From Vicinamibacteraceae bacterium (GTDB taxonomy: Bacteria > Planctomycetota > Phycisphaerae > Phycisphaerales > UBA5793): a stretch of DNA of 64,000 nucleotides. The position numbers and the translations under genes were made by a program. The notes below the pieces were generated by a model that saw only the letters and a program-made list of their open reading frames with translations, had not been told where the DNA came from and made no database searches. Positions 17,712-26,571 of this stretch are shown here, piece by piece (within the stretch, counting starts at the first letter, position 1; each line of letters begins with the position of its first letter). Location: positions 1 to 64,000 of the forward strand of contig WYBR01000090.1 of the NCBI GenBank assembly GCA_011525805.1. Reading direction: 5' to 3'.

Positions 17712-18071
17712 TCAGATCCGCTCAAGCCTCTCGATGGTGTGTTCGTTGCGCTGCTCGCCGGTGTTGAGTGTCTCGGCCGGCTCGAAGAGCATGAGCCACG
17801 CCTCGCGTTCGGCCACGGGCTGATGCTCGACGCCGCGCGGCACGATGAAGAGGTCCCCCTCGCTCAGCACCACCTCGCGGTCGCGCAGGCGGATCGTCAG
17901 CGAGCCGCGCACGACAAAGAAGAGTTCATCCGCCTCGTCGTGCCGGTGCCAGATGAACTCGCCGAGGACTTTGGAGATGCGCACGTGCTGGCCGTTGAGT
18001 TCGCCGACGACGCGCGGCCGCCAGTGGTCGTGAATGAGGTCGAACTTGTCGAGCAGAGTGATCTTGTCCAT
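17712..18071 (-). CDS. Small cupin-domain protein
   Basis: The product is 119 residues, a single beta-barrel. The two cupin motifs are clear: GEFIWHRHDEADELFFVVRGSL (two histidines and a glutamate as metal ligands) and LSEGDLFIVPRGVEHQPVA (fourth ligand histidine). The ATG at 18071 was chosen because the upstream extension overlaps the end of the Uma2 gene and lacks similarity. The substrate cannot be told from sequence. It follows the Uma2 gene by 38 bp on the same strand. Confidence 0.85.
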   Translation of the reverse strand: MDKITLLDKFDLIHDHWRPRVVGELNGQHVRISKVLGEFIWHRHDEADELFFVVRGSLTIRLRDREVVLSEGDLFIVPRGVEHQPVAEREAWLMLFEPAETLNTGEQRNEHTIERLERI

Positions 18072-18109
18072 GGGAACTGTCTCGAGCGGACCCCACGGCC
18101 TGAGGCGCC

Positions 18110-18658
18110 TCAATCGGCGAAGACCTCCGACACAGGCAAAGCAAAACCGGGCAGGAGCGACTCATCAACCAGCGTCTCGCCCGCGCGCCAAACGCGAACG
18201 GGCCCGTCCTTGCGATGCACAGTGATTGTGCATCGATGCGGATCAGCGACCCACACGCTCTCACACCCCGCGTCCAGCCACTGCTGCACCTTTTCGAGGA
18301 CCTTGCCGGCCCCGTCTCCCGGCGAGAGAACCTCGACTGCGAGATCGGGCGGACCCGGGAAGAAGCCCTCGCGCGTATCGAGATGCACCCGCGACGCGCG
18401 AACAAAGGCCACGTCAGGGGCGCGCACGGTGTCCGGATTGCGCTCGAGAATGAAGCCCGTCTCGGCTGCCTTGATCTTCCCCTGTCCGGTCGCCCGGGCG
18501 TGGAGAGTGAGGTGAAAGGCGAGGCTGTTGGCGATGTCGCCATGACGCGACCCGGAGGGACTCATCATTACGAGTTCTCCACGGAGCAATTCACATCGGC
18601 CGATATCTCCCCTCCGTTCCAACTGCTCAGCCGTCATGATGTGATTCGGGACGATCAT
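18110..18658 (-). CDS. Uma2 (DUF820) family putative endonuclease
   Basis: The product is 182 residues. It starts MIVPNHIMTAEQLERRGDIGRCELLRGELV, the usual Uma2 opening, and carries the PD-(D/E)XK-like core PDVAFVRASRV, PPDLAVEVLSPGD and KVQQWLDAGCESVWVADP. These proteins are abundant in cyanobacteria and planctomycetes; nuclease activity is predicted from the fold and is not tested for most. The ATG at 18658 has no strong ribosome site; an alternative ATG is at 18637. Divergent from the FkbM gene. Confidence 0.85.
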   Translation of the reverse strand: MIVPNHIMTAEQLERRGDIGRCELLRGELVMMSPSGSRHGDIANSLAFHLTLHARATGQGKIKAAETGFILERNPDTVRAPDVAFVRASRVHLDTREGFFPGPPDLAVEVLSPGDGAGKVLEKVQQWLDAGCESVWVADPHRCTITVHRKDGPVRVWRAGETLVDESLLPGFALPVSEVFAD

Positions 18659-18810
18659 GCAGGGAATGATAGTCTCGGATGGAACGACCCTCCGTGCCAG
18701 GGCGAGGCGGCTTGGCAAGTGAATCAGCGCCTGCCCGAGCGCGGCTACGGCGCGTCTCCCTACAATCGCTGTCCGTTCCCCGCACCGCGCCGCTCGCGCC
18801 GGAGCCGCTG

Positions 18811-19533
18811 ATGGCCTTTGATCGCCTGCGTCTGATCCAACGCGCCTGGCGCTACCGTCTGCGGCACGATCCGGCGGAGATCCGCTTCCTCCTCGACACG
18901 CTTCACCCAGGCGACGCGGCCATCGACGTCGGCGCGCACAAGGGGGCGTACACCTGGTGGATGGCCCGCGCCGTCGGACGAAACGGACGCGTCTTCGCCT
19001 TCGAGCCGCAGCCCGAACTCGCGGACCGCCTGCGCCGCCAGTTGACCGGCCCGCGCTGGGCGCACGTCTCGATCGAGGCCGCCGCCGTCTCGGAGCAGGC
19101 CGGCCAACTCGACCTCTACGTGCCCGACGACTCGCCCTCGCCCGGCGCTTCACTCGAAGCCGCGCGCTCCGCCGGCGCGAAACGCACGCACCGCGTCCGC
19201 GTCGTCTCACTCGACGGCCGCATCCCGGCGGAGGTTCGCGTGCGCTTGATCAAGGTGGATGTGGAGGGGCACGAACTCAGCGTCTTCCGCGGAGCGCAGC
19301 GCCTGCTCACGACCGACCGGCCGGCGCTGCTCTTCGAGTGCGAGGCGCGGCACCACGGGGGCCGCGCGATCGAGAGTGTCTTCGACCACCTCCGCGGCCT
19401 GGGCTACGAAGGTTCGTTCTTCTGGCGCGGCCGGCGCCTGCCGCTCGAGCAATTCCGCGCCGACTCCCACCAGGTCGAAGGCCGCGAACCCTACGCCAAC
19501 AACTTCGCTTTCACCCACCCCGGCGGCGGCTGA
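18811..19533 (+). CDS. FkbM-family methyltransferase
   Basis: The product is 240 residues. The SAM-binding loop is IDVGAHKGAYTWWMARAVG, with the acidic ribose contact in VFAFEPQPELADRL; IKVDVEGHELSVFRGAQRLL and LLFECEARH complete the FkbM pattern. Members O-methylate small molecules or sugars; the acceptor is unknown. The start at 18811 gives the normal family N-terminus; earlier in-frame codons overlap the divergent promoter region. It ends 6 bp before the convergent secreted-protein gene. Confidence 0.88.
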   Translation: MAFDRLRLIQRAWRYRLRHDPAEIRFLLDTLHPGDAAIDVGAHKGAYTWWMARAVGRNGRVFAFEPQPELADRLRRQLTGPRWAHVSIEAAAVSEQAGQLDLYVPDDSPSPGASLEAARSAGAKRTHRVRVVSLDGRIPAEVRVRLIKVDVEGHELSVFRGAQRLLTTDRPALLFECEARHHGGRAIESVFDHLRGLGYEGSFFWRGRRLPLEQFRADSHQVEGREPYANNFAFTHPGGG

Positions 19534-19539
19534 GGCGGC

Positions 19540-21225
19540 TCACTGCTCTTCCACGACCACATTGAGAACCTCGGAAGTGTTCTCATACTCCGCGGCCTGG
19601 AGACGCGCCGGCCCGAACGGAAAGTCGTTGGGAACCGTGAAACTCTTCGTCGCTGTTCCGTTCGCCTCCGCGGTGCTCGTGCCGATCAGCACGGCATTCT
19701 CGATGTTGAGCGTTACGTTGAGCGGAAGGATGTACGTCGAGCCGCAGTTCTCCGCGAGGGAGTAGTACCAGCGCACCTGATTGCCCGGCCCCGCGCCCAC
19801 AACGGTCAGGGTGACGTACGTGCCTCTCGTCAGGGGAGTCGAGGCCAGTGCGATTGACAGCGGGAGAGAGTGACTTACATCGGTCCGCGCGACCCGCGTT
19901 TTGCGCGTCTCCGTGCCCGCGAACCACATCAGGTGGCTCCACATCACCCCGGGCTCCTCCGGGTCTTCATCCATCTCCGTGTAGTCCGCCCACTGCCCGA
20001 GTCCGCTCGGCGAAGACTCGCTCTGGACGAGGACCAGCGGCGTGCGAAGCGTGCCGGGGTCATCGTAGTACTTTCGGATCGACCGTTGAATCGAAACGTG
20101 CGCGGACCCAGAGCACTGATTCCACGCGATGGCCATGTTCTCGTTTTCGTCCACGTGGAGCGTCGGGTAGAAGGCGCTGATGCCGCTGCCGGGGTTGATG
20201 GTCCCGCTCTGTGCAACTTCGGGATCGTTCTGGCTGCCCGGCCAGCCGTTGAGGTCGATCTGCATCCAGCGCACCTTCGCCGTCTTGGGCTCCTGGCTCG
20301 GTTCGTCCGGCCCGATCGTGAGCGCCGCCCACGCCGATCCATTGCGGATCACGGGGCGTTTGCTGACGTTCCAAAAGCAGGTAACTTCGGCGTTGCCCGG
20401 CAACGCCACCTTCTCGGGGGCGCCCCAGTACGGGTCAACCTCAAGGTCGAATTCGGCAAGCGACGGCGTGCCGCTCGTGTTCACCGCGTACAGGCGCACT
20501 TTGTCGCTCTGCTGCTCCGCAAGGCGCAACTCCGTCATGAAATACGCCCGCGGCGCGATCTCATCGTACGAATGGCAGGCTGCGATGGCGCGAATCGGAC
20601 CATTCACGTAGGTGTCGTCCTCATCGATCTCGAACCAGGCCGCGGTTGTCTGCTCGCCATCGAGCAGGCCGGCCTTCGGCGCAAAGCCGATCACAGCGCG
20701 ACCGACGGGAGTGCCCGTGAGCGCGAAACTCGCGAAAACGTGACTCTCGCCGACGCTGAGGTCAGGGTAGTCGGCGTTGTCGTTGGTCGGAGGATCCCAC
20801 TGGTAGAAGTGCCAGTTCGCTGGGTTGAGATCAGGCGTCGACGTCTTTGACACGGCGAGACGGAGATCGCCGACATAGAGCGCCAGCAGGAAGAAGCGGT
20901 TCGTGAGGCGATCAAAGACGCAAACAGTGTCGACGGCCCCGAACTCGCCAAAGCAGTCCGCATGGAGAGTGTGATCGTCGAGCTCATTCCCTTCCCTGTC
21001 GAACAGCCACAGCCCATCGTTCGTAGTGACGAGGATGCCTGCGTCCCCGACTGCGATTGCGCAGTCCGCTGCACCCGTCTCCGTCGACGACTGCACCTCG
21101 AATCCGAAGTCGACCAATTCTGCACAGTCCTGCCCTCGAGTGCTTGTAGATATAGCGGACAAGGTCATCGCACCGGCGAGCAAGGTCGTCGGCACACTGG
21201 CGCGTTTGCACTGCATCCGCCGCAT
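19540..21225 (-). CDS. Secreted protein of unknown function with divergent C-terminal domain
   Basis: The product is 561 residues. The ATG at 21225 follows GGGAGGG. A signal peptide (TTLLAGAMTLSAISTSTRGQ) opens the protein. The central part has the look of a beta-propeller, with repeated segments such as DGLWLFDREGNEL, YPDLSVGESHVFASF and FYPTLHVDENENMAIAW. Near 440 there is VMWSHLMWFAGTETRKTRVAR. The last 85 residues begin VVGAGPGNQVRWYYS and end TSEVLNVVVEEQ, which resembles the exported-protein tail seen elsewhere in the window but lacks its cysteines. No catalytic motif was recognised. Confidence 0.75.
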   Translation of the reverse strand: MRRMQCKRASVPTTLLAGAMTLSAISTSTRGQDCAELVDFGFEVQSSTETGAADCAIAVGDAGILVTTNDGLWLFDREGNELDDHTLHADCFGEFGAVDTVCVFDRLTNRFFLLALYVGDLRLAVSKTSTPDLNPANWHFYQWDPPTNDNADYPDLSVGESHVFASFALTGTPVGRAVIGFAPKAGLLDGEQTTAAWFEIDEDDTYVNGPIRAIAACHSYDEIAPRAYFMTELRLAEQQSDKVRLYAVNTSGTPSLAEFDLEVDPYWGAPEKVALPGNAEVTCFWNVSKRPVIRNGSAWAALTIGPDEPSQEPKTAKVRWMQIDLNGWPGSQNDPEVAQSGTINPGSGISAFYPTLHVDENENMAIAWNQCSGSAHVSIQRSIRKYYDDPGTLRTPLVLVQSESSPSGLGQWADYTEMDEDPEEPGVMWSHLMWFAGTETRKTRVARTDVSHSLPLSIALASTPLTRGTYVTLTVVGAGPGNQVRWYYSLAENCGSTYILPLNVTLNIENAVLIGTSTAEANGTATKSFTVPNDFPFGPARLQAAEYENTSEVLNVVVEEQ

Positions 21226-21244
21226 GATCCACCCTCCCTCCTGG

Positions 21245-21646
21245 CTAGTCGGGAATTCGAACCACGTTGCTTGTTTCACAGCTCGCGTCCGGGTAGTTCA
21301 GAGTCTGCAGATACCCGCCGCAAGCGAGCGGGCCCGCATTGCCTTCAAAAAAGGCGAAACCGTTCTCATCGGCCCGCGCCGCGGCGGCAATCCGCAGGCC
21401 TCGCCAATTCAAACCGAGCCTTGTCCCTCCACACCAGTGGTGGTACGGAAGCGTGTAGGAGCCTTGATTCGGTGCAAACAGCAGGAGAATCGATCGGCTT
21501 GGCCGCGCGCCACTCACCTCCGCGCGCATGAACCCCGGGCACGACCCTTCGAGCATCAGCACCGGCTGCGCCAGCGCGGGCGCGGCCCAAAGCGCCGCAG
21601 CGGCCACGCCCCACAGGGCGAGCCTGACTGATCGACTTGCATTCAT
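21245..21646 (-). CDS. Small secreted protein made of signal peptide plus 4-Cys C-terminal domain
   Basis: The product is 133 residues. The ATG at 21646 lies seven bases after AAAGGAGA, and an ATTGTA-type -10 (TACAAT on the minus strand, 21682-21677) is 31 bp upstream. The signal peptide ends ALWAAPALAQ. The remaining 105 residues are the shared domain on its own: MLEGSCPGFMRAEV, then HHWCGGTRLGL, LACGGYLQTL, and the end CETSNVVRIPD. All four cysteines are kept. It sits 19 bp downstream of the start of the neighbouring secreted-protein gene and reads in the same direction. Confidence 0.8.
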   Translation of the reverse strand: MNASRSVRLALWGVAAAALWAAPALAQPVLMLEGSCPGFMRAEVSGARPSRSILLLFAPNQGSYTLPYHHWCGGTRLGLNWRGLRIAAAARADENGFAFFEGNAGPLACGGYLQTLNYPDASCETSNVVRIPD

Positions 21647-21994
21647 GACCGTCTCCTTTCCGCCCCCGTCGCTGAGATTGTACACTGTCGCCCCTGCCTC
21701 ACCCCGGCCGTCCATCAGGGATTTGACTCTGTTTCGCACTATCACGCGGAAGTCGCCAGAACGAATCAGCCCCCTGGCTGCCGCACGACTGCGACATCCC
21801 GAGCGGCCTGAGGAAAGGCACGCGGAAGGCCTCATGCGTCCCAAAGACGCTCTGCAGGAGCCGGATTTCGCGGCCGTTGCCGATCGCGAACTCGGACTTC
21901 CAAGCGAGCAATTGCTCAATCCGTAAAGCAACCGCCCCCGCTCGGCAAGAGCGGGGGCGGGGTGCGACGACAGTCGTCGGCTGAGGTCGATCGG
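21647..21994. other. Intergenic; holds a promoter-like -10 and a terminator
   Basis: The part next to 21646 holds the likely -10 of the small secreted gene and the part near 21932-21960 the terminator of the thioredoxin-fold gene. The middle shows nothing recognisable. Confidence 0.4.
21932..21960 (-). terminator. Terminator hairpin of the thioredoxin-fold gene
   Basis: A perfect 12-bp stem (21932-21943 with 21949-21960, loop GGCAA) lies 35 bp past the stop at 21995. On the minus strand it is followed by TTGCTTTA. Confidence 0.75.
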
Positions 21995-22654
21995 TTATCT
22001 TTTGCCCTTGTACTTCACGTTGCAGCCGTAAGGCTGGGTCTTCTCGGGCACGACAGTCTCGCCGGCGAGGATCTGCCGCAGGGCGTTGACGGCGTAGTTA
22101 ATACGCTCGCTCTTGCGGCCGCTCGGATCGTCATCAAAGGCGCCGCTGTAGCGCAGGACCCCCTTGGCGTCGATGACGAAGATGTGAGGCGTGGTCTTCG
22201 CGCCGTAGAGGCGGCCGACTTCGCCCGCGCTGTCGTCGAGCGCGACGACGTCTTCGAGTTTGTTCGCCTTGAGGTACTCGACGCTGTCCTCGGCGGTCAT
22301 GTTGTGCGTGCTGTTAATTGCGACGTGCACGACGTCCTTGTCGAGGGCCTTGAGTTCCTTGCGCATCTGTTCGACGAGGCCGCTCGAAGAGACGCGGGCG
22401 CAGACGGGGCATTGCGGGTTGATCCACTGAAGGACGACGTGCTTGCCCTTGTAGTCGCTGAGTTTGTACTCTTTGCCATCCACGTCTTTGAGGGTGAAGT
22501 CGGGGGCGGCCTTGCCGATTTCGGCCTTGGCGTCCTGCTCGGCCTTTCCCGGCGCACCGCGCTGCGCCGGCGGGCTCATGAGCGCCGCGCTCACACCGAG
22601 CACCGCCACCAGGCCAAGACTCGTGAGAAGGCTGAATCGATTCCGCGTCTTCAT
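21995..22654 (-). CDS. Exported AhpC/TlpA-type thioredoxin-fold protein
   Basis: The product is 219 residues from an ATG (22654) behind GGAGGAG. A signal peptide or anchor (LTSLGLVAVLGVSAALM) precedes the thioredoxin fold: IGKAAPDFTLKDVDGKEYKLSDYKGKHVVLQWINPQ in outline, then a CPVC redox pair, and TPHIFVIDAKGVLRY with the cis-proline. The motif order and AGEVGRLYGAKTTPHIF match a common planctomycete redoxin. It likely performs periplasmic disulfide or peroxide chemistry. Monocistronic, with its own terminator. Confidence 0.88.
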   Translation of the reverse strand: MKTRNRFSLLTSLGLVAVLGVSAALMSPPAQRGAPGKAEQDAKAEIGKAAPDFTLKDVDGKEYKLSDYKGKHVVLQWINPQCPVCARVSSSGLVEQMRKELKALDKDVVHVAINSTHNMTAEDSVEYLKANKLEDVVALDDSAGEVGRLYGAKTTPHIFVIDAKGVLRYSGAFDDDPSGRKSERINYAVNALRQILAGETVVPEKTQPYGCNVKYKGKR

Positions 22655-22914
22655 GTGACTCCTCCAAAAGGTTCTGACTGTGTCCGGGTTGGGCCGCGCG
22701 ACGGGCGTCGCGGGCGCGGCCATCCAGCGACCGGGTCAAACAACCCCGGCGCCGATGTCTCCGCAGCACTTGTACCGGCGAGAGGACGGATCGGATCGAA
22801 AGAATCCATCCCGGCGTGGGAAATCAGCCCTAACTTCCGGTCGCCGCACGCCACCTGAACATAGCGTAACTAATTGAAAACAATGATGTTGCGCGCCTCG
22901 GCCGCCCCCTTCGA

Positions 22915-23199
22915 TCAGGCGGGCGCCGCATGATCCACGGCGGGGCCGTCGAGTACCTCAACGCGGCTGAGGCGATCCAAACTGCACACCACGACCTCCC
23001 CGTCATCGAGTTTCAACTCGAGGCGGTCGAGCCAGAGGCGATCGTCCTTTGAGTGGGCAAACCATGAGCCCGTCTTCGCCTGGCGAAGCGCCACGACCAG
23101 GCCCTCGACGGTGGTGGTCCACGTCTCGGTTCCTCCCGCGATCTGCTGGGTGACGCGGACTCGCTGGCCGGGCTGGATGTCGGGCGTGGCAGTGGGCAT
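22915..23199 (-). CDS. Small conserved protein of unknown function
   Basis: The product is 94 residues, from the ATG at 23199. It is a compact beta-rich protein: IQPGQRVRVTQQIAGG, TWTTTVEGLVVALRQAKTGSW, FAHSKDDRLWLDRLELKLDDGEV and SRVEVLDG. It looks like a small SH3- or RNA-binding-like barrel, which is inference. The frame continues upstream into aroC antisense, but similarity and codon pattern support the start given. Divergent from aroC, 78 bp apart. Confidence 0.65.
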   Translation of the reverse strand: MPTATPDIQPGQRVRVTQQIAGGTETWTTTVEGLVVALRQAKTGSWFAHSKDDRLWLDRLELKLDDGEVVVCSLDRLSRVEVLDGPAVDHAAPA

Positions 23200-23277
23200 G
23201 GGGAATGCTAAGTCGATCGGGCCGCGGCCGCCATCCGCTCCGCACGCCGCGCCGCGACGCCCGCCTATGCTCCCCGC

Positions 23278-24450
23278 ATGGCTGACCTCACCTGCCAGAC
23301 CGCGGGAGAATCGCACGGCCCGGCCCTCACGGCGCTCATCAACGGACTGCCCGCCGGGCTGGCCGTCGATGTCGAGTTCATCAACGCCGAGTTGCGCCGG
23401 CGGCAGGGCGGCTATGGTCGCGGTGCACGGCAACGCATTGAGTCGGATGCGATCACCCTCCTCGCCGGCGTGCGCCGCGGCCTCACGACCGGTGCACCCG
23501 TCGTCATGCAGATCGCCAACCGTGATGCGCGCCTCGATGATGAAGTCAAGACCCCGGCGGTGCATCGACCGCGCCCAGGACACGCCGATCTCGCCGGCAG
23601 CGTCAAGTGGCTCACCACCGACTGCCGCGACACGCTCGAACGCGCCAGCGCCCGCGAGACGGCGTCGCGCGTCGCGGCCGGGGCGCTGGCGCGCTGCCTG
23701 CTGCGCGAGTTCGGCATCGAGACCTTCGGCTTTGTCCGTTCCATTCACGAAGTCGCGACCGCAGCCACGATCGACGGCGAGCAACTCGATCAATGGCGAC
23801 AACGCCGCGACGCCAGCGAGGTCTACTGCCCCGACGAGGCCGCGAGCAAGGCGATGATCGAAGTCATCCACCGCGCCAAGACGGAGAAGGACACCGTCGG
23901 CGGCGTCGTCGAGGCGCACGTCTTCGGCTGCGCCATCGGCCTCGGCTCGTGCATGAACTGGCAGGAGAAACTCGACGCCCGCCTCGCCGGCGCGGTGATG
24001 GGCATTCAGGCGTTCAAGGGCGTCGAGATCGGCCTGGGCTTCGAGGCGACGCGGCGCTTCGGCTCGCAGGTACACGATCCGATCCACTTCGACGCCTCGC
24101 GCCGGGCGCTGCCCTCGCTGGGATTCACCCGTCCGACCAACAACGCCGGCGGTCTCGAAGGCGGCATGACCAACGGCATGCCCATCGTCGTCCGCGGCGC
24201 CATGAAGCCCATCAGCACGCTCCTCAAGGGCCTGCCCAGCGTCGATCTCAACACCAGGCAGCCTGAGATGAGCCAGTACGAGCGCTCCGACATCTGCGCC
24301 GTCAGCGCTGCGAGCGTGGTGATGGAGCACGTCGTGGCGTTCGAGGTGGCGCGGGCGCTGCGCGAGAAACTCGGCGGCGACACAATGATCGAGATGCGCA
24401 CAAACTTCGACGCGTTCCTCGACCACGCGCGGCGGCTGCCGTTGAGGTAG
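23278..24450 (+). CDS. aroC: Chorismate synthase
   Basis: The product is 390 residues, normal for the family. It converts 5-enolpyruvylshikimate-3-phosphate to chorismate using reduced FMN, the last step of the shikimate pathway. Motifs: GESHGPALTALINGLPAGL at the N-terminus, RRQGGYGRGARQRIESD, GGLEGGMTNGMPIVVRGAMKPIST, and RSDICAVSAASVVMEHVVAFEVA near the C-terminus. No other aro gene is nearby. The 3' flank holds two hairpin repeats. Confidence 0.97.
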   Translation: MADLTCQTAGESHGPALTALINGLPAGLAVDVEFINAELRRRQGGYGRGARQRIESDAITLLAGVRRGLTTGAPVVMQIANRDARLDDEVKTPAVHRPRPGHADLAGSVKWLTTDCRDTLERASARETASRVAAGALARCLLREFGIETFGFVRSIHEVATAATIDGEQLDQWRQRRDASEVYCPDEAASKAMIEVIHRAKTEKDTVGGVVEAHVFGCAIGLGSCMNWQEKLDARLAGAVMGIQAFKGVEIGLGFEATRRFGSQVHDPIHFDASRRALPSLGFTRPTNNAGGLEGGMTNGMPIVVRGAMKPISTLLKGLPSVDLNTRQPEMSQYERSDICAVSAASVVMEHVVAFEVARALREKLGGDTMIEMRTNFDAFLDHARRLPLR

Positions 24451-24520
24451 ACTCAAGCAGCGTGCCGTGGCTGATGGGCGCCGTGATCCCAAGGGCTACG
24501 CCGTGGCGCGAGAATGGTGT

Positions 24521-24551
24521 GGCATGGCGTCGCGCTTCGCGTCGCTATGCC
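24521..24551 (+). repeat. 31-bp hairpin element, copy 2
   Basis: Reads GGCATGGC, GTC, GCGCTTCGC, GTC, GCTATGCC. It lies between aroC (ends 24450) and the HAAS-protein gene (ends 24682), convergent genes, so it could help stop transcription. Confidence 0.85.
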
Positions 24552-24588
24552 CGAGCGTGGAAGCGCGATCGGGTTTCCCTGCACGTTC

Positions 24589-24619
24589 GGCATAGCCAGG
24601 CGAAGCGCCAGGCCATGCC
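24589..24619 (-). repeat. 31-bp hairpin element, copy 3
   Basis: On the minus strand it reads GGCATGGC, CTG, GCGCTTCGC, CTG, GCTATGCC. Compared with copy 2, both inner triplets have changed together from GTC to CTG. It lies 37 bp from copy 2 in the opposite orientation. Confidence 0.85.
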
Positions 24620-24681
24620 ACCCAACGCGCATTCGCGTGGCCTGCGCTCCCAGAACATCGCTCGACCACGGCGCCTGGGCA

Positions 24682-26571
24682 TCAAGGCGCGTCCGTCGCA
24701 CTTTGCCTGCGCCCATCCCAGAGGATCCAGTCGGCGTTCATCGGGTCGGCAGGAATCCTGAACCAGTACGGCGCAACGCGCTGTGCATCCTCTTCATTGA
24801 CTGGCGCAGCGCCGCCATCGTCGATCCTGTCCGCGCCGACGGAGTAGAGCAGCGGGCCGTCGTCGGTGAGAAGATATCGAAGCGGCTGACCATCGAATCG
24901 ATCGATCGGCAGCGCCGGCAGGAAGTTCGGCACGAGATCGTCGAGTCGCGCCGGGTACCGGCCGTGCCGACGACGATGGAGTTCCAGTGCGATGGCTGTC
25001 AGCGCCGCATCGCGCCGCTGCGTGGCGCTTTCCGCGACCATGGCGGAACGACCGATGGCGGGCAGCATGACGAAGAGCGGGAGATAGCGCCGGTAGTAGG
25101 CCGGCGATGCGACTTGATTCTCATAGGTTGTTCCCGGAATCTCCTTCCACAGCCACCTCGGTTCCGCGGCCTGCCGCTCCATGAGCGACAGTTGCCGTTC
25201 AAACTCCTCGCTGACCTCGCGCCGCCCGCCGATGAGCTGCGCGGCGAGGGGGCCTTTGAGCCACTCGAAGCGCACCGGTTCGTCCCCCACACCCATGAGC
25301 GGCACATCCGGCCCCATCGATCGCAGCATCTCGATCCCTTCGCTCGTCAACCGCCCATCGCCTTCGCCATCGTCGGTGTAGAGGCGCTGAAGGAAATCGG
25401 CGAAGTACATCCGCTGGACGTCAAATCGAATCTGGATCGGCCCGCCGCCGGCATAGGCGCTGAGGCGATGCGCCAGGCCCACCAGTTGCTCGTCGTCGAG
25501 CGCGGCGGGCGATCGCGCCAGCGCTTCAGCGATGAGTCGGGCCGTCGTGTTGAGCAGATGGAGCGAGTAGATCTGGTCGATGAACAGGGTTTCGCCATTG
25601 TGCTGATCGGCGAGACCGATGATGGTCAGAAGGTCGGTGAAGAGCCGCCCGCCGTCCTCGTCAAGGAGCGCCAGCCTGGCGTCGGCCGCAATGAGCATTC
25701 CTGCGCCGCGAAGGTACTGCCAGCGCATGCCGCCGGTGTTGTAGATCGGTCCTGTGGTGCTCTCTCGCATCTCAATTTCTCTCGCAGGGAAGTGAACGAG
25801 GGACTGGAGATGAAGATCGACCTCGGGGTCAACCTGAGGGATGAGCGGGAAGCCCATCTGCGGCCGGCCGGCGCCGCGGCGGATGAGCTCGAGCGATGCC
25901 TGATTCGCCGCAATCACGCGCCGCGCTTCAACCCACTGCGGCACATCCGCGGGAAGCAGCGGCCATTGATTCACCTCCGAAGCCGGCAGCGGCGAGACCT
26001 CCAGCGCCAGCAGCGCCTCACGGTAGAGCGGCCAGGCGCGCTGCTCCTCCGGGACCGCGAGGATCGTCGCGTTGACTTCCGCCGTGTAGTTCCGCGCGAT
26101 AACGGGCGAGCCGGAGAAGTAGCGGGCGATGAGCACGCCATAGAACGCGACCGAGAGGCACAGCGCCGCGGCCGCCGCGTGCAGCGTGCGGCGCCAGGCG
26201 TGCCAGATGAGCGGGCGGTTGCGCTTCTTGGCGCGTCGGATGAGTTTCGCCGCCTGCCGCGCCTCGCCGAAGTCGCTCAGCGCTTGCACGGGATCGCCTT
26301 CGCCCTTGATCGCATCCTCGAAGTGTGCAATCAACTCGCGCGCCACATCCACCTTCTCCCGCCTCCACAGGCGCGTGCGACGGACCACTTCGACAATCAG
26401 CGGCGTCACCTCGGCGGGCAACGTCGATGCAGCGATCAACTCGCCCGCCGACCAGCGGCGCGGCAGCCATCGGCGCAACGAAAGCCTCCGGCCCACGATC
26501 AATCGCGGCCCCACCGGCGTGAAGAGGACTCTCCACAGCATGGAGTCCGTCGAGCCGGGGAGGGCGTTCAT
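24682..26571 (-). CDS. HAAS-domain membrane-associated protein coupled to PadR
   Basis: The product is 629 residues. Its ATG (26571) shares one base with the TGA of the PadR gene, so translation is coupled. An N-terminal HAAS-like helical domain (VDVARELIAHFEDAIKGEGDPVQALSDFGEA, near 75-110) is typical of proteins paired with PadR. A membrane helix follows (AAAAALCLSVAFYGVLIARYF, near 130-150), then a large exported region of unknown fold. Near the C-terminus ALELHRRRHGRYPARLDDLVP, PIDRFDGQPLRYL and LLYSVGADRIDDGG resemble the tail of pseudopilin-like planctomycete proteins. Function unknown. Confidence 0.75.
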   Translation of the reverse strand: MNALPGSTDSMLWRVLFTPVGPRLIVGRRLSLRRWLPRRWSAGELIAASTLPAEVTPLIVEVVRRTRLWRREKVDVARELIAHFEDAIKGEGDPVQALSDFGEARQAAKLIRRAKKRNRPLIWHAWRRTLHAAAAALCLSVAFYGVLIARYFSGSPVIARNYTAEVNATILAVPEEQRAWPLYREALLALEVSPLPASEVNQWPLLPADVPQWVEARRVIAANQASLELIRRGAGRPQMGFPLIPQVDPEVDLHLQSLVHFPAREIEMRESTTGPIYNTGGMRWQYLRGAGMLIAADARLALLDEDGGRLFTDLLTIIGLADQHNGETLFIDQIYSLHLLNTTARLIAEALARSPAALDDEQLVGLAHRLSAYAGGGPIQIRFDVQRMYFADFLQRLYTDDGEGDGRLTSEGIEMLRSMGPDVPLMGVGDEPVRFEWLKGPLAAQLIGGRREVSEEFERQLSLMERQAAEPRWLWKEIPGTTYENQVASPAYYRRYLPLFVMLPAIGRSAMVAESATQRRDAALTAIALELHRRRHGRYPARLDDLVPNFLPALPIDRFDGQPLRYLLTDDGPLLYSVGADRIDDGGAAPVNEEDAQRVAPYWFRIPADPMNADWILWDGRRQSATDAP

